DNA of 64,000 bases from Caballeronia sp. GAFFF1 (GTDB lineage Bacteria > Pseudomonadota > Gammaproteobacteria > Burkholderiales > Burkholderiaceae), in contig NZ_JALQEM010000034.1 of NCBI RefSeq assembly GCF_023630705.1, positions 177,278 to 241,277 on the forward strand, given 5' to 3'. Position 1 is the stretch's first letter. Each line of letters begins with the position of its first letter. Of this stretch, positions 1 through 8,758 are shown piece by piece. The notes below the pieces were generated by a model. It was not told where the DNA came from. It saw only the letters and a program-made list of their open reading frames with translations, and made no database searches. Both the position numbers and the translations under genes were made by a program.

Positions 1-643
1 GCATGACCACGACGCGATCCGCGAGCAGCACCGCTTCCTCGACATCGTGCGTGACGAGGACCATCGTGATCCGCTCGGCGGCCCAGATGCGTTGAAGTTC
101 GTCCTGCATGCGGGCACGCGTGAGCGCATCGAGCGCGCCGAACGGCTCATCGAGCAGCAACAGGCGCGGCCGATTGACGAGACCGCGCGCAATCGCCACG
201 CGCTGCGCCATGCCGCCCGACAGTTGATGCGGATAGTGCCGCTCATACCCGCGCAGCCCGACGAGCGCGATGTGCTCGGCCACTGCCCTCGCCTTGTCGC
301 CCTTCGACAAGCGCGCATTGCGCAGCGCCACCGCCACGTTCTGTTCGACATCGAGCCACGGAAACAGGCGGTGATCCTGAAACACGATGCCGCGTGATAA
401 ATCTGTCGAAACGACGCGCGCGCCGTCGAAGTCGATCTCGCCTTCGAAACCGTCGTCGAGCCCCGCGACGAGCCGCAAAAGCGTCGACTTCCCGCATCCG
501 CTCGCGCCTACGATGCTCACGAACTCGCCGCTTCGCACGTTCAGATCGATGCGCTCGAGCACTGGCGGGCTGTCGTCGCCCGCGAAACGCTTGCTCACGT
601 GCCGCAAGGCGAGGCTGCCGTCCTGCGCTGCTATCGCTTCCAT
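1..643 (-). CDS. ABC transporter ATP-binding protein, nitrate/sulfonate type (partial)
   Basis: ATPase of an SsuB/TauB-type importer, cut at its C-terminal side by the window edge. Reading from the ATG at 643 the protein has Walker A (GASGCGKST), a Q-loop (FQDHRLFPWL), the signature LSGGMAQRVAIARGL, Walker B with LLLLDEPFGALD, and a switch histidine in LVTHDVEEAV, so every catalytic element is present. A GAGGAGAA ribosome site lies just upstream. It is the last visible gene of a run of same-strand transport genes, 12 bp after the permease stop. FWPL/RLFPWL-type Q-loops are usual in the nitrate, sulfonate and taurine subfamily. The substrate is inferred from the TauD-like neighbour, not from this protein. 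Confidence 0.93.
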   Translation of the reverse strand, partial: MEAIAAQDGSLALRHVSKRFAGDDSPPVLERIDLNVRSGEFVSIVGASGCGKSTLLRLVAGLDDGFEGEIDFDGARVVSTDLSRGIVFQDHRLFPWLDVEQNVAVALRNARLSKGDKARAVAEHIALVGLRGYERHYPHQLSGGMAQRVAIARGLVNRPRLLLLDEPFGALDALTRARMQDELQRIWAAERITMVLVTHDVEEAVLLADRVVVM

Positions 644-655
644 TCGTTCTTCTCC

Positions 656-1459
656 TCAAACATAGCGCGATGCATCGAACCATCGCCGCTGTATCGCGCG
701 GGCGAGCGCATTGAGCGCCCAGCCCGTTATTCCGACGACGACCACGCCGAACAGAACGAGGTCCATCCGAAACTCCTCGCTGCCGTCCACGAGCGTATTG
801 CCGATGCCGCTGCCCGCGACCAGCAGATACTCCGCGCCGAGCGTGGCGAGCCACGAATAGATGAGCGCGAGGTAAATACCCGTGAAGATGGACGGCAACG
901 CGGCGGGCAAGACCACATGCGCGAGCATTTGCAGCTTGCCGTAGCCGAACGTGCGCGCGACCTCGGTCCATTGCGGCGGCACGGCGCGAATGCCGTCGCT
1001 CGTATGCACGACGACCGGCACCAGCGCGGCGAGCGAGAGGAAGACGACCTTCGCGACATCGCCGAGTCCGAACCACACGGAGATGAGCGGAATCCACGCG
1101 AACAGCGACACCTGCTTGAACGTGTCGAAGCTCGGCGCAATGGCGCGATGCGCGAGCCGCGAGATGCCGAGGAGCGCGCCCAAGGCGAGGCCGAGCGTGG
1201 TACCGATCACGAAGCCCGTCAATTCCCGCGCGAGCGATGCCGACAACGCACGTGCGAGCGCGCCGCTTCGGGCCTGTTCCAGCGCGACATGAAGCACTTG
1301 CGCGGGCGAGACCATCACGCCGTGGCCGGGCTGCGCGTGACGCGACACGAGCCACCAGAGCGCGAGCGCCGCGAGCGGCAGCACGACGCCGCGCCAGCGC
1401 TGCGGACCGGCGGTACGTGGCTTGTCGGGCGTTCCGGCTTCGAGTTCGAGTGTGGACAT
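656..1459 (-). CDS. ABC transporter permease, SsuC/TauC-like (second of two)
   Basis: Inner-membrane permease of 267 residues in the BPD_transp_1 family. About six hydrophobic segments are visible, starting with GVVLPLAALALWWLV near residue 25. The EAA loop that docks on the ATPase is recognisable near residues 165-190 (EVARTFGYGKLQM followed by VVLPAALPSIFTG). The ATG is preceded by AAGGAGCC. It starts 9 bp after the stop of the other permease gene, so the two are almost certainly cotranscribed and probably form a heterodimeric channel, whereas classical ssu and tau operons carry one permease gene. Confidence 0.92.
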   Translation of the reverse strand: MSTLELEAGTPDKPRTAGPQRWRGVVLPLAALALWWLVSRHAQPGHGVMVSPAQVLHVALEQARSGALARALSASLARELTGFVIGTTLGLALGALLGISRLAHRAIAPSFDTFKQVSLFAWIPLISVWFGLGDVAKVVFLSLAALVPVVVHTSDGIRAVPPQWTEVARTFGYGKLQMLAHVVLPAALPSIFTGIYLALIYSWLATLGAEYLLVAGSGIGNTLVDGSEEFRMDLVLFGVVVVGITGWALNALARAIQRRWFDASRYV

Positions 1460-1468
1460 GTCGGCTCC

Positions 1469-2296
1469 TTAGCCCGCGTTCGCGCGATTCAGCCTGCGTT
1501 CCACTGCGCCGAGCGAGCGATCCGCGATGAAACCGATCGCGCCCACGATCAGCACCGACGCCAGAACGAGATCGAGCTGGAAGAGCTGGCGGCCGTAGAC
1601 GATCAGATACCCGAGCCCTTCCGACGACGCGACGAGTTCGACAACGACGAGCGTGAGCCACGCCTTCGTGAACGCGAGGCGCACGCCGGTGCCGATCATC
1701 GGAATAGCGGCGGGCAGCGTGACGTGAAGAATGGTCTGCCAGCGCGAATAGCGATACACGGACGCGACTTCGCGCAGCGCGGGCGGCGTATTGCGGAACC
1801 CCTGAAGCGTGCTCAGCGTGACCGGCACGAGCGCTGCGTGGCCGATCAGCAGATACTTCAACGGCTCGCCGATGCCGACGACGATCATCAGAAACGGAAG
1901 CCATCCGAGCACGGGCACCTGCACGATCGCATTGAAGGTCGGAAGGACATACGCTTCGAGCGAGCGCGACAGACCGAGCGCCGCACCGAGCGCGACGCCG
2001 AGCGCCACGCCGCCGATGAAGCCGACCGCCACGCGCGAGAGGCTCGCGGCCAGATGCGTCCATAGCTCTCCGCTTCTCGCGAGCGCGCCGAGCGTTTCGA
2101 AGACGAGCGCTGGCGCCGGCAAGACCTGCGCGGAAATCCATCCGAAGCGCGCGCCGAGCACCCACAGAACCGCGCACAGCACGGGCAAGAGCCAGGGAAG
2201 CGCGGTCCATCCGGCCGCGCGCAGCGTCTGCGCGCTGAACACGCGAGAGCGGGCGCGCTCGGCCGTGGGCAACGCGCGGGACAGTGTGTTCACCAT
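1469..2296 (-). CDS. ABC transporter permease, SsuC/TauC-like (first of two)
   Basis: Permease of 275 residues, related to but clearly distinct from the downstream permease. Hydrophobic segments start near residue 30 (TALPWLLPVLCAVLWVLG). The EAA loop is EVASVYRYSRWQT followed by HVTLPAAIPMIGTG. The open frame continues upstream through the binding-protein gene, but the ATG at 2296 (MVNTLSRALP) is the natural start because the extra upstream residues are arginine-rich antisense-like sequence. It lies between the binding protein and the second permease, and it probably pairs with that second permease. Confidence 0.9.
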   Translation of the reverse strand: MVNTLSRALPTAERARSRVFSAQTLRAAGWTALPWLLPVLCAVLWVLGARFGWISAQVLPAPALVFETLGALARSGELWTHLAASLSRVAVGFIGGVALGVALGAALGLSRSLEAYVLPTFNAIVQVPVLGWLPFLMIVVGIGEPLKYLLIGHAALVPVTLSTLQGFRNTPPALREVASVYRYSRWQTILHVTLPAAIPMIGTGVRLAFTKAWLTLVVVELVASSEGLGYLIVYGRQLFQLDLVLASVLIVGAIGFIADRSLGAVERRLNRANAG

Positions 2297-2325
2297 GAGC
2301 CTGTTCTCCGTGAAGGTTGAGCGCG

Positions 2326-3402
2326 TCACGCCTGCGGCTTGCCGGACGCTTCGAAGCGCGGCCAGTAGCCATCGAGCTTCAGCGACTTGATGGCCTCGTC
2401 GAGATACTTCGGCTCGAACCAGCCATTGACGCTGACGGGCTGACGGATCAGATTGAGGCGCAGCGCGTCGTCGGCGACGGCCTGATAGCGCGCGACCAGA
2501 AACGGATCGATGAGCGGCGACATGCGTTCCTTCATCGGCTGGTTCGCGTATTCGGCCTGCCACGATTCGACCGGCACGCCGCTTTTCGCCCACAGCGCGA
2601 AGAGCGCGTTGCGGTTCGCTTCGTCCGACGACCATTGCGCCGCCTGCACCACCGCCGTCACCACTTTCTGCACCGTATCGGCATGCGCGTGCTCGAAGTC
2701 TTCCAGCACGAGCAGGTGCGCCTGGCGCGTCAGCTGCAAGCCGTCATTGCGCGACGCGTAGACGATCTTCGCCAGACCCTGACGCTGCAATTTGAACAGC
2801 GAATAGTCGAGGAACACGGCATCCACGCCCTTCGAGGCGAGCGCCGCCTGCGCCGCCGCCGTATCGAGGTTGATGACGCGCAAGTCGCGCTCGCTCAGTC
2901 CGTTCTCCTTGAGCACGTTGTCCGTCACGAGCTGTAGGTTCGTACCCCGAAATATTCCGACGCGCTTTCCCTTCAGGTCCTTCACGCCTTTGATGTCGGA
3001 GTCCGGCGGCACCGCGAGATAAACGCCGGTGCGAACGTTTGACGCGAGCAACAAATGCGTCTTGAGTCCGTTGGCGCGTCCGAGCACCGAGGGCAGGTCG
3101 CCCTGATACGCGAAGTCAACCTGCTTGTTCGCGAGCGCCTCGTTCACGGCAGGTCCCGCGCCTTTGAAGAAGAGCCATTGCACATTGATGTGCTCGGGCT
3201 TGAGCGCGTCTTCCACGCGATGCTGCAATTGCGCGGTCGCGGCGGGCGATCCGCCGAACGTCGGGGGATCGCCCATGCCCTGCTGCGCGACGCCGATTCG
3301 CACCACGTCGGGCTGCGCCGCATGCGCGGCGCATAACAAGGCCGCGCCGAACCACGCGGCCAGACTGCGTGTGATGAGGCCAGAACGTCTGCTCGATTTC
3401 AT
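2326..3402 (-). CDS. Periplasmic substrate-binding protein, aliphatic sulfonate/nitrate type
   Basis: Exported binding protein of 358 residues (SsuA/TauA, NMT1-like fold). The start at 3402 gives a typical signal peptide: MKSSRRS, a hydrophobic core to about residue 25, and an AHA-AQ cleavage site near residue 28. The mature part opens with a beta strand (VVRIGVAQQG). Family-like elements follow, such as VDFAYQGDLPSVLGRA, VKDLKGKRVGIFRGTNLQ and GVDAVFLDYS. The longer frame upstream of 3402 is arginine-rich shadow sequence from the dioxygenase gene. Its place between the dioxygenase and the permeases suggests a sulfonate or sulfate-ester ligand. The ligand is an inference. Confidence 0.9.
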   Translation of the reverse strand: MKSSRRSGLITRSLAAWFGAALLCAAHAAQPDVVRIGVAQQGMGDPPTFGGSPAATAQLQHRVEDALKPEHINVQWLFFKGAGPAVNEALANKQVDFAYQGDLPSVLGRANGLKTHLLLASNVRTGVYLAVPPDSDIKGVKDLKGKRVGIFRGTNLQLVTDNVLKENGLSERDLRVINLDTAAAQAALASKGVDAVFLDYSLFKLQRQGLAKIVYASRNDGLQLTRQAHLLVLEDFEHAHADTVQKVVTAVVQAAQWSSDEANRNALFALWAKSGVPVESWQAEYANQPMKERMSPLIDPFLVARYQAVADDALRLNLIRQPVSVNGWFEPKYLDEAIKSLKLDGYWPRFEASGKPQA

Positions 3403-3437
3403 CGCTTGATCGCTAAAGTGGAGGGCGTCGGCAAAAA

Positions 3438-4388
3438 TCAATGCGTGCGCGTCTCGCGCTTCACAATGCGGCTCGTGCGTCCGTCGATGCCCACGGGCAC
3501 ATCGCCATGCACGGTCGCCCGCCGCACCACGCGATGCGCGTCGCCGTAATCGTTCACCGCGTAATGCTGCGTCGCGCGGTTGTCCCAGATCGCGACGTCG
3601 CCCTGCGTCCAGCGCCAGCGCACCGTGTTCTCCAGTCGCGTGACGTGATCGTGGAAGATCCCGAGCAGCCGGTCGGAATCCCGCTGCGACAAGCCGATGA
3701 AACGCTGCACGAAGTGGCCGAGGACGAGCGTGCGCTCGCCCGTCTCCGGATGCACGCGCACCACCGGATGCTCGGTCTCGTACAGCGTGGAGGTGAACTG
3801 CTGGCGGTACTCGCGGTCCGCCTCGGTGTCCGGCGTATTGCGCGCGGCGGCGTAGTCGTAGGCGTTCGTATGCAGCGCCCACAAGCCGTCGGCGAGTTCG
3901 CGCAACGCTTGCGGCAAGTGCTCGTATGCGGCGGCCGTGTTGGCCCAGACCGTGTCGCCGCCCGCGGGCGGGATCACCACGCCGCGAAGAATCGAAATCT
4001 TGGGGTAGGCATCGACGAAGGTGACGTCGGTATGCCACGAGTTCGCGCGCGCGCCGTGCTTGGAGTCGAGTTCGAGCAGGCGGCTGCCGCTCGCGAGCGA
4101 GGGCACGGTCGGATGCGCGACCGTCTCGCCGAAGCGCGCGGCGAAGGCTTCCTGCGCGGCGTCATCCAGATGCGACTGGCCGCGGAAGAAGAGCACCTTA
4201 TGCCGAAGCAGCGCCGCGTTGATGACGCCGATGGCGGCATCGTCGAGATCCGCCGAGAGCGTCACGCCACGCACTTCGGCACCGATGCGCCCGCCTATCG
4301 GGCGGACCTGAAACGGCTCGTGTGACGTGGCGGGCTGGCGTGCGGTGTCGTTGGAAGATTCGTTGGCGAGCGAAACGGTATCGGACAT
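3438..4388 (-). CDS. TauD/TfdA-family Fe(II)/2-oxoglutarate dioxygenase
   Basis: Cytoplasmic non-haem iron dioxygenase of 316 residues. The metal triad is visible as H119-x-D121 in SWHTDVTF and the distal H275 in RATQHYAVNDY. The 2-oxoglutarate-binding arginine lies in HRVVRRATV (about 286-290). IGAEVRGVTLS near residue 35 is typical of taurine dioxygenase and alkylsulfatase (AtsK-like) enzymes. Those enzymes hydroxylate the carbon next to sulfur or oxygen so that sulfite or sulfate leaves. It sits between a nitronate monooxygenase gene and the ABC binding-protein gene on the same strand, which fits a sulfur-scavenging operon. Taurine itself versus an alkyl sulfate cannot be decided here. Confidence 0.92.
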   Translation of the reverse strand: MSDTVSLANESSNDTARQPATSHEPFQVRPIGGRIGAEVRGVTLSADLDDAAIGVINAALLRHKVLFFRGQSHLDDAAQEAFAARFGETVAHPTVPSLASGSRLLELDSKHGARANSWHTDVTFVDAYPKISILRGVVIPPAGGDTVWANTAAAYEHLPQALRELADGLWALHTNAYDYAAARNTPDTEADREYRQQFTSTLYETEHPVVRVHPETGERTLVLGHFVQRFIGLSQRDSDRLLGIFHDHVTRLENTVRWRWTQGDVAIWDNRATQHYAVNDYGDAHRVVRRATVHGDVPVGIDGRTSRIVKRETRTH

Positions 4389-4476
4389 CGTGGGCTCCGT
4401 TGATCCTGGTGTCGGCTGGGAGAAAACATTGAAGCATCCCGCAACCGCCTGACCAACGAAGCGTTTCGACTTAGCT

Positions 4477-5601
4477 TTACAGCGTCGATGTCATGCGCAA
4501 AGCATGTGCGTATTGCTGAAGCCCGCCGATGTTCTCCTCCAGTTCCGCGCTTAAGCGCTCCATCAATTCCGCAGCCGGCATCTCGCGCGCGAGCGCGGCC
4601 GCCTGCCCCGCCCACTGCGCGCCGTAGCCGAACTCGCCCTTCGCCTTGGCCGCCGCGTGCAATGCCTTGCCGGCGTCGTAGGTGATCGGATAATCCGGAT
4701 TTGCCGGCGCGCCCGCGCTGCGGCCCAGCTCCGTGAACTTGTTGACGAGGCCACGCGCGACGCGTCCCGAGATCGCCGCTGTGAACGTCGTGCGGTTCGC
4801 GGCATCGCTCAGGATGGCACGGCGAAAACCCGCGTCGATCGACGTCTCCGTGCAAGGCACGAAGGCCGTGCCCATTTGCGCCGCCTGCGCGCCGAGCGCG
4901 AGCGCCGCCGCGATGCCCGCGCCATCCATGATGCCGCCCGCCGCGATCACGGGCACGTCGAACTTGCGCGCGATCAGGCGCGTGAGCGCGAACGTCCCGA
5001 TACGGTCGTCGTCGGCTTCGGTGTCGAAGACGCCGCGATGCCCGCCCGCTTCGATACCCTGCGCGATGATCGCATCCATGCCCGCGGCGGCCACCTGTTC
5101 CGCTTCGCGCAGGTTGGTGGCAGCGGCCATCAGCGTAATGCCGGCCTGTCGCAATGCGTCTATGGCGTCGTTAGATGGTAGTCCGAAATGAAAGCTCACG
5201 ATGGCGGGCTTCTCTTCGACGAACACGTTCAGCATGGCATCGTCGACGACGAAGCTCGTATAGATTTCGGCGAGCTTTTGCGGCGGTTGGGCGTCGTACT
5301 GCGCGAAAAGCGGCGCGAGCCAGTCGATCCATGCCTGCTCGACGGCCTCGTTCGCCTGCGCCGGACGATGGCAGAACACGTTGATGTTGAACGGCTTGTC
5401 TGTCAGCGCGCGCGTTTCGCGGATCACGTTGCGCGCGCCTTCCGCGTTCATCGCGCCGACGCCGAGCGACCCGAGCCCGCCCGCATTCGATACGGCCGCC
5501 GCGAGCGCGGGCGTGCTGACGCCCGCCATCGGCGCCTGAATGATCGGCTTGGTGATGCCGAGGAGCGGCATCAGCGTGTTGCGCTTCATGTGCTGGTTCA
5601 T
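4477..5601 (-). CDS. Nitronate monooxygenase family flavoprotein
   Basis: FMN-dependent TIM-barrel enzyme of 374 residues, class I nitronate monooxygenase/2-nitropropane dioxygenase type. Supporting motifs are IIQAPMAGVSTPALAAAVSNAG at the N terminus, the long loop KPFNINVFCHRP, IIAQGIEAGGHRG (about 180-192, glycine-rich FMN phosphate site with the catalytic-type histidine) and PVIAAGGIMDG. The ATG at 5601 follows a GAGGAC ribosome site. It appears to be the first gene of the sulfonate-type operon, so its physiological substrate may be a flavin-oxidised sulfur or nitro compound rather than propionate-3-nitronate. That role is inferred from context only. Confidence 0.9.
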   Translation of the reverse strand: MNQHMKRNTLMPLLGITKPIIQAPMAGVSTPALAAAVSNAGGLGSLGVGAMNAEGARNVIRETRALTDKPFNINVFCHRPAQANEAVEQAWIDWLAPLFAQYDAQPPQKLAEIYTSFVVDDAMLNVFVEEKPAIVSFHFGLPSNDAIDALRQAGITLMAAATNLREAEQVAAAGMDAIIAQGIEAGGHRGVFDTEADDDRIGTFALTRLIARKFDVPVIAAGGIMDGAGIAAALALGAQAAQMGTAFVPCTETSIDAGFRRAILSDAANRTTFTAAISGRVARGLVNKFTELGRSAGAPANPDYPITYDAGKALHAAAKAKGEFGYGAQWAGQAAALAREMPAAELMERLSAELEENIGGLQQYAHALRMTSTL

Positions 5602-5662
5602 GGAAGGGTCCTCTCGACGGCTGGGGCATCAATACGCGGTCAACCGCATCCGAAAGCAGCAA

Positions 5663-5693
5663 CGCCCGCTCATTCCAATGGAACAAGCGGGCG
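5663..5693 (-). terminator. Hairpin downstream of mmsA
   Basis: CGCCCGCT pairs with AGCGGGCG (8 bp). The stem is extended by five further pairs after a two-base mismatch, giving a long GC-rich hairpin 22 bp after the mmsA stop. In the minus direction it is followed by TTGCTGCTTTC, a weak U-rich stretch. It probably separates mmsA from the sulfonate operon. Confidence 0.5.
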
Positions 5694-5714
5694 CTGATTT
5701 CAAACACTCACGTA

Positions 5715-7226
5715 TTACTTCGCGGTGGGCATCACGAATTCCGCGCCCTTCTCGGTGCTTTCGGGCCAACGCTGCATGATCGACTTCTGCTTCGTGTAGA
5801 ATCGCACGCCCTCTTCGCCGTAAGCATGCGTGTCGCCGAAGAGCGAACGCTTCCAGCCGCCGAAGCCGTGCCATGCCATCGGCACCGGAATCGGCACGTT
5901 GATGCCCACCATGCCCACTTCGATGCGTCGGCCGAATTCGCGGGCGATGTGCCCATCGCGCGTGTAGCATGCGACACCGTTGCCGAACTCGTGCGCGTTG
6001 ACGAGATCAACCGCTTCGCTGAAGTCCTTCGCGCGCACGCACGCGAGCACCGGCCCGAAGATCTCTTCCTTGTAGATGCGCATCTCCGGCTCAACGTGGT
6101 CGAACAGCGTGCCGCCCGTGAAGAAGCCGTCTTCGTGGCCCGGCACTTTCAGGCCGCGGCCGTCGACGACGAGTTGCGCGCCTTCGTCCACGCCCATCGC
6201 AATATAGCCCTCGATGCGTTCGAGCGCGGCGCGCGTGACGATCGGGCCCATTTCGGCGTCCGGCTCCATGCCGTTCTTTACGACGAGCTGGCGGGCGCGT
6301 TCGGCGAGGCGCGGCACGATCTTGTCGGCGACATCGCCCACCAGCACGGCGACCGAGATCGCCATGCAGCGTTCGCCCGCCGAGCCGTACGCCGCGCCGA
6401 TCAGCGCATCGACGGCCTGATCGATATCCGCATCCGGCATCACGACCATGTGATTCTTCGCGCCGCCGAGCGCCTGCACGCGCTTGCCGTGCTTCGCGCC
6501 CGTTTCGTAGATGTAGTTCGCGATAGGCGTCGAGCCGACGAAGCTGATCGCGCGAACGTCCGGATGTTCGAGCAGCGCATCGACGACGACCTTGTCGCCC
6601 TGAACGACGTTGAAGATACCGTCGGGCAAGCCGGCTTTCTTCAGCAGATTCGCCATGAAGAGCGACGCGGACGGATCGCGCTCGCTCGGCTTCAAGATGA
6701 ATGCGTTGCCGGTTGCAATGGCGACCGGGAACATCCAGCACGGCACCATGCACGGGAAATTGAACGGCGTGATGCCCGCGACGATGCCGAGCGGCTGGCG
6801 CAGCGTCCAGTTGTCCATGCCCGTAGAGACTTGTTCCGTGAAGTCGCCTTTCAGCAATTGCGGAATGCCGCACGCGAATTCGATCACTTCGATGCCGCGC
6901 GTCACTTCGCCCTGCGCGTCAGAAAACACTTTGCCGTGCTCGGCCGTGATGATCGCGGCGAGTTCGTCGCGGTGCTGATTCATCAGTTCGAGAAAGCGCT
7001 GCATGATTCGCGCACGGCGGATGGGCGGCGTGTCGCGCCACGCGGGAAACGCCGCCTTCGCGCTTTGCACCGCTGCTTCGACGTCCGCCGCTTCGCCCAG
7101 CACGAGCTTGCGCGGACGCTCGCCGGTCGCGGGGTTGAAGATGGGCTGCGAGCGCGCGCCCGATCCGCTCACCCGCTCGCCGTGGATGAAGTGGACCACA
7201 TCGGCGGTATCGTTGAAGGCTTGCAT
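5715..7226 (-). CDS. mmsA: CoA-acylating methylmalonate-semialdehyde dehydrogenase
   Basis: Aldehyde dehydrogenase of 503 residues, the usual length for MmsA, which converts methylmalonate semialdehyde (valine and inositol breakdown) or malonate semialdehyde with NAD and CoA to propionyl- or acetyl-CoA. The catalytic cysteine is C287 in SAGERCMAIS, a signature of this subfamily. The NAD-binding region PFNFPCMVPCWMFP near 154-167 is also typical. ALDHs with a general glutamate at about 250 differ here (QALGGAKNHMVV), as expected for a CoA-acylating enzyme. A divergent LysR-type gene starts about 90 bp upstream and is the likely regulator. A hairpin follows the stop. Confidence 0.96.
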   Translation of the reverse strand: MQAFNDTADVVHFIHGERVSGSGARSQPIFNPATGERPRKLVLGEAADVEAAVQSAKAAFPAWRDTPPIRRARIMQRFLELMNQHRDELAAIITAEHGKVFSDAQGEVTRGIEVIEFACGIPQLLKGDFTEQVSTGMDNWTLRQPLGIVAGITPFNFPCMVPCWMFPVAIATGNAFILKPSERDPSASLFMANLLKKAGLPDGIFNVVQGDKVVVDALLEHPDVRAISFVGSTPIANYIYETGAKHGKRVQALGGAKNHMVVMPDADIDQAVDALIGAAYGSAGERCMAISVAVLVGDVADKIVPRLAERARQLVVKNGMEPDAEMGPIVTRAALERIEGYIAMGVDEGAQLVVDGRGLKVPGHEDGFFTGGTLFDHVEPEMRIYKEEIFGPVLACVRAKDFSEAVDLVNAHEFGNGVACYTRDGHIAREFGRRIEVGMVGINVPIPVPMAWHGFGGWKRSLFGDTHAYGEEGVRFYTKQKSIMQRWPESTEKGAEFVMPTAK

Positions 7227-7319
7227 TTCGTCTCCTGTCTCGAACGTTTCGGCAATACGACAAGTGTAGGAAGCGAATCGAGCCGTGCAAAGGCGCTATG
7301 ATTGAACTCGTTGTTCACT

Positions 7320-8279
7320 ATGGCAAACAATCCGCGCATGGACGAGCAAAAGATCGAAGCGCTCTGGACGCATCTGCACTGGCTCACGGTGCTCGCCGAA
7401 CAAGGCAGCTATACGGCGGCGGCGGCGCGGCTCGGGGTGAGCAAGGCGGCGATGAGCCAGCGCATCGCGGAACTGGAGCGCGCGGCGGGCGTGCCGCTCG
7501 TCACGCGCACGACGCGCAGCGTGCGCTTCACGGAAGCGGGCCGCCGGCTCGTCGACGACACCCGCGCGCATTACGCCCACATCGCGACGAGCTTTTCGAG
7601 CGTGCGGGAGATGGCGGGCGTGGCGCGCGGCCTGATTCGTATGACGGCGCCGGTGGCTTTGGCGCGGCAGCAGATCGTGCCGAAGCTCGCGGGCTTTCTG
7701 CACGCGCATCCGGAAGTGCGCGTGCAACTGGAGGCGTCGGACCGGCTGACGTCGATTGCGACGGAAGGCTTCGATCTGGCCATCCGTCATAGCGCGCAGG
7801 CGCCGGAAACGCATGTCGCGTGGAAGCTGTGCGATACGCATTCGGTGATCGTCGCGACGCGCGCCTATTTGCGGCGGCGCGGCACGCCCGCCACGCCCGC
7901 CGATCTCGCCGTGCACGACTGCCTGTACTATCCGCGCACGCAAGCCGCGAGCATCTGGTCGTTCGTGCGCAAGGGCGCGCGCAAGTCCACGGCGGGACCG
8001 TTCACGCTCGCGATCAACGGCGCGTTCTCCGCGAACAACAGCGAATTGCTGCGCGATGCGGCGCTCGACGATCTCGGCATCGCGCTATTGCCGGACTTCA
8101 CGGCGCAGGCAGCGGTGCAGGCGGGCAAGCTCGTCGTGCTGCTGCCGGACTGGCGGCCCGTGGGCGCGTTCGCGGATCAACTCTACGTGGTGCGGCCCTA
8201 TGCGACGCATGTGCCGCGCGCAGTCGCGCTGTTCATCGGCTATCTGCGCGAGGCGTTCGCGGGCGGCTTTCCGCTTTGA
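7320..8279 (+). CDS. LysR-type transcriptional regulator divergent from mmsA
   Basis: DNA-binding protein of about 319 residues. An N-terminal winged helix-turn-helix (GSYTAAAARLGVSKAAMSQRIAELERAAGVPLVTRTTRSV, read as consecutive pieces) is followed by an effector-binding domain resembling the CrgA/DhcR-like group that ends with VALFIGYLREAF. The frame could open at TTG 7302, ATG 7320 or ATG 7338. None has a clear ribosome site, and 7338 would give the usual short lead-in to the HTH. Its divergent position suggests it controls mmsA and itself from the shared 90-bp gap. The effector is unknown. Confidence 0.9.
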   Translation: MANNPRMDEQKIEALWTHLHWLTVLAEQGSYTAAAARLGVSKAAMSQRIAELERAAGVPLVTRTTRSVRFTEAGRRLVDDTRAHYAHIATSFSSVREMAGVARGLIRMTAPVALARQQIVPKLAGFLHAHPEVRVQLEASDRLTSIATEGFDLAIRHSAQAPETHVAWKLCDTHSVIVATRAYLRRRGTPATPADLAVHDCLYYPRTQAASIWSFVRKGARKSTAGPFTLAINGAFSANNSELLRDAALDDLGIALLPDFTAQAAVQAGKLVVLLPDWRPVGAFADQLYVVRPYATHVPRAVALFIGYLREAFAGGFPL

Positions 8280-8303
8280 GGCGGTCGCTGCGTCCTTTGG
8301 TGG

Positions 8304-8525
8304 TCACGTCACATAGAGCAGGCATCCCACCGAGGTGAGGCAGGCGCACGCGCTCGCGTAAAAGAACCACGTCGAGCGCAAAACGCGAAAGCGCGCGCGG
8401 TCTTCGTCGGGCCGGTCGTCGGGGAGATGCCAGAGGTCGAGATAGGTCGCGATCGTGCAGGAAAGCAGCGCAACCGCCGATAGTGAGGAGACCAAAAAGA
8501 ACAGGCCCCAGGCGAGATCGTTCAT
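8304..8525 (-). CDS. Small two-helix membrane protein
   Basis: Predicted 73-residue protein beginning MNDLAWGLFFLVSSL. It has two hydrophobic segments: about residues 5-27, rich in leucine, serine and alanine, and about 50-72 (TWFFYASACACLTSVGCLLYV). They are joined by a charged linker (LPDDRPDEDRARFRVLR). The 8526-8654 part of the same open frame is unlikely to be translated. I do not recognise a family. It is convergent with the LysR gene, with 24 bp between the stops. Confidence 0.55.
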   Translation of the reverse strand: MNDLAWGLFFLVSSLSAVALLSCTIATYLDLWHLPDDRPDEDRARFRVLRSTWFFYASACACLTSVGCLLYVT

Positions 8526-8709
8526 AGTGAGGGCGTCGGCTATGTTTCGGCACGCGGTGCCGTGACGAATGACGACCGCAAGCTGACGAAACGCGTTGCG
8601 TCTCGCGGTTCGTGTCCCATATGTTGAAGTATAGGGACCGAGCATACGCGCCACAACGACGGCAAACCCCAGTTAATAATTGGATGGATTGCGCACGGCG
8701 GCTGCCATG

Positions 8710-8735
8710 AAAAACGCGCCCAGGGCGGGCGCGTT
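8710..8735 (-). terminator. Rho-independent terminator of the class I aldolase gene
   Basis: A perfect 9-bp stem AACGCGCCC / GGGCGCGTT with a 5-base loop (8713-8735). In the minus direction it runs directly into TTTTT. It lies 23 bp after the aldolase stop. Confidence 0.85.
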
Positions 8736-8758
8736 CACTGGAAGCAGTCAGTCGATGC

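Noticed and set aside
243..2372. Very long minus-strand frame (709 codons) overlapping both permease genes
   Set aside because: Extremely arginine-rich with no domain. It is a shadow of the permease genes, which have proper ribosome sites and transmembrane patterns.
5826..7301. Plus-strand frame of 491 codons opposite mmsA
   Set aside because: Histidine- and arginine-rich antisense frame created by high third-position GC. MmsA on the other strand is certain.
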